A stretch of 32,667 nucleotides of DNA from an uncultured Spirochaetales bacterium (GTDB lineage: Bacteria; UBP6; UBA1177). The position numbers and the translations under genes were made by a program. The notes below the pieces were generated by a model. The model did not search any database and had not been told where the DNA came from. It saw only the letters and a list, made by a program, of their open reading frames with translations. Shown here one piece after another: positions 31,774-32,667 of the stretch (its first letter is position 1; each line of letters begins with the position of its first letter). The DNA lies in the NCBI GenBank assembly GCA_902780365.1, contig CACZFE010000028.1, positions 1 to 32,667 of the forward strand, written 5' to 3'.

Positions 31774-32667
31774 ATGACTGAATTTAACGGCGCGACGCTG
31801 ATGATCACGGGCGGAACGGGCTCGTTCGGAAATACCGTTCTCAAACATTTCCTCACTTCCGATATCGCTCAGATCCGAATTTTCTCGCGTGACGAGAAGA
31901 AGCAGGACGATATGCGCCACGACTTGCAGGCGAAATATCCCGATTATGCTAAAAAAGTTAAATTTTATGTCGGCGATGTCCGTGATCCGCGTTCTCTGGC
32001 TGACGCGATGCCGGGTGTCGACTATATTTTCCACGCAGCCGCATTGAAACAGGTCCCCTCTTGCGAATTCTTCCCGATGCAGGCGGTAAAAACCAATGTT
32101 GAAGGGACCGACAACATGCTTCACGCTGCAATAAATGCGGGTGTAAAGAGAGTCGTCTGCCTCAGCACTGACAAAGCCGCTTATCCGATAAACGCGATGG
32201 GGATAAGCAAGGCGATGATGGAACACGTCATCTATGCGAACGCGAGAGTCGCTGCAGAGCGTGGCGGAACTGTTATCTGCTGCACCCGTTACGGCAACGT
32301 AATGTGCAGCCGCGGTTCGGTAATCCCGCTTTTCATCGACCAGATCCACGCCGGAAATCCGATAACGATAACAGACCCGAACATGACGCGTTTCCTGATG
32401 AACCTTGACGAGGCGGTAGAACTTGTCAGATTCGCTTTCGGGCACGCAAATCCGGGCGATCTCTTCATCCAGAAAGCAGACGCTTCGACGATCGGAGACC
32501 TGGCAAAGGCTGTGCAGAAACTTTTCGGCGACACCGGAACCAACATCATCGGCACAAGGCATGGCGAAAAACTTTACGAAACCCTTATGACAAGAGAGGA
32601 AAGGCTCCGTTCCGAAGATATGGGAAAATACTTCAGAGTCGCAGCCGACAACCGCGACCTCAACTAC
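31774..32667 (+). CDS. capE: UDP-GlcNAc C6-dehydratase/C5-epimerase, CapE/FnlA/WbjB type (3' end missing)
   Basis: The 298 codons present run off the right edge; complete members have roughly 340 residues. These enzymes start UDP-N-acetyl-L-fucosamine synthesis from UDP-GlcNAc. Seen here: the Rossmann motif GGTGSFG (13-19), FSRDEKKQDDMR, HAAALKQVPSCEF, STDKAAYP (K134) and NAMGISKAMME. In the last, M142-x3-K146 replaces the usual SDR Tyr-x3-Lys, as in the CapE group. IGTRHGEKLYETL and NRDLNY also match. GAGG lies 6 nt before the ATG. The twin promoter and repeat E precede it; the next pathway genes would be expected just beyond the window. Confidence 0.93.
   Translation, partial: MTEFNGATLMITGGTGSFGNTVLKHFLTSDIAQIRIFSRDEKKQDDMRHDLQAKYPDYAKKVKFYVGDVRDPRSLADAMPGVDYIFHAAALKQVPSCEFFPMQAVKTNVEGTDNMLHAAINAGVKRVVCLSTDKAAYPINAMGISKAMMEHVIYANARVAAERGGTVICCTRYGNVMCSRGSVIPLFIDQIHAGNPITITDPNMTRFLMNLDEAVELVRFAFGHANPGDLFIQKADASTIGDLAKAVQKLFGDTGTNIIGTRHGEKLYETLMTREERLRSEDMGKYFRVAADNRDLNY

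Noticed and set aside
31657..32562. Long minus-strand open frame over the right edge
   Set aside because: It is antisense to the clear capE/fnlA reading on the plus strand and has no recognisable motif.

Overview
The window looks like a chromosomal segment of a Gram-negative (diderm) bacterium. It encodes a FadL-like outer-membrane protein, a second small beta-barrel protein and several lipoproteins with lipoboxes. The Asp/Thr-rich, Cys-containing lipoprotein at 2755-3909 is a style I associate from memory with uncultured deltaproteobacterial/Myxococcota-like lineages. That placement is a weak inference, and no rRNA or tRNA gene is present to fix it.

Left part, about 1-10600: ordinary core genes of moderate GC. 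On the minus strand are coaE and a small lipoprotein. On the plus strand are the FadL-like protein with its Asp/Thr-rich lipoprotein partner, an HD phosphohydrolase, an S9 peptidase lipoprotein overlapping a XerC-type recombinase, and thiL with a DUF192 protein started inside it. A minus-strand group (single-TM protein, 66-aa ORF, beta-barrel) lies between xerC and thiL.

Middle, about 10600-28600: a surface-polysaccharide locus. The minus strand carries ugd and, read from 24885 downwards, GT4, Wzy, Wzx, LicD, an IspD/TarI cytidylyltransferase, a pyruvyltransferase-family protein, a short-chain epimerase, the Kiwa pair kwaA-kwaB and an acyltransferase-3/SGNH protein. A divergent plus-strand operon encodes a second GT4, a hexapeptide acyltransferase and a polysaccharide deacetylase. 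A convergent GT2 follows. The partial capE/fnlA-type dehydratase on the right edge probably starts a further sugar-nucleotide (UDP-L-FucNAc-type) operon. Together these genes would make a nucleotide-sugar pool and assemble, flip, polymerise and decorate (acyl, pyruvyl, CDP-linked groups) a Wzx/Wzy-type glycan.

Four defence or toxin-antitoxin-like modules sit among the glycan genes: AbiEi/AbiEii (12284-13796), Kiwa (15823-17471), a HipA-like kinase with a small partner (28569-29761) and an AlbA_2/HATPase regulator (29977-31446). Three of the four are bracketed by copies of short palindromic dispersed repeats. These repeats have also entered genes: one inserts 27 codons in frame into the GT2 gene near its nucleotide-binding loop, a related one sits at the same point of a truncated second GT2 start, and another supplies the C-terminal residues of the DUF192 protein. 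A near-identical 32-nt promoter block lies upstream of both ugd and capE, on opposite strands about 19.7 kb apart. The best candidates for something undescribed are the gene-invading repeat family with its apparent cassette bracketing, and this paired promoter.
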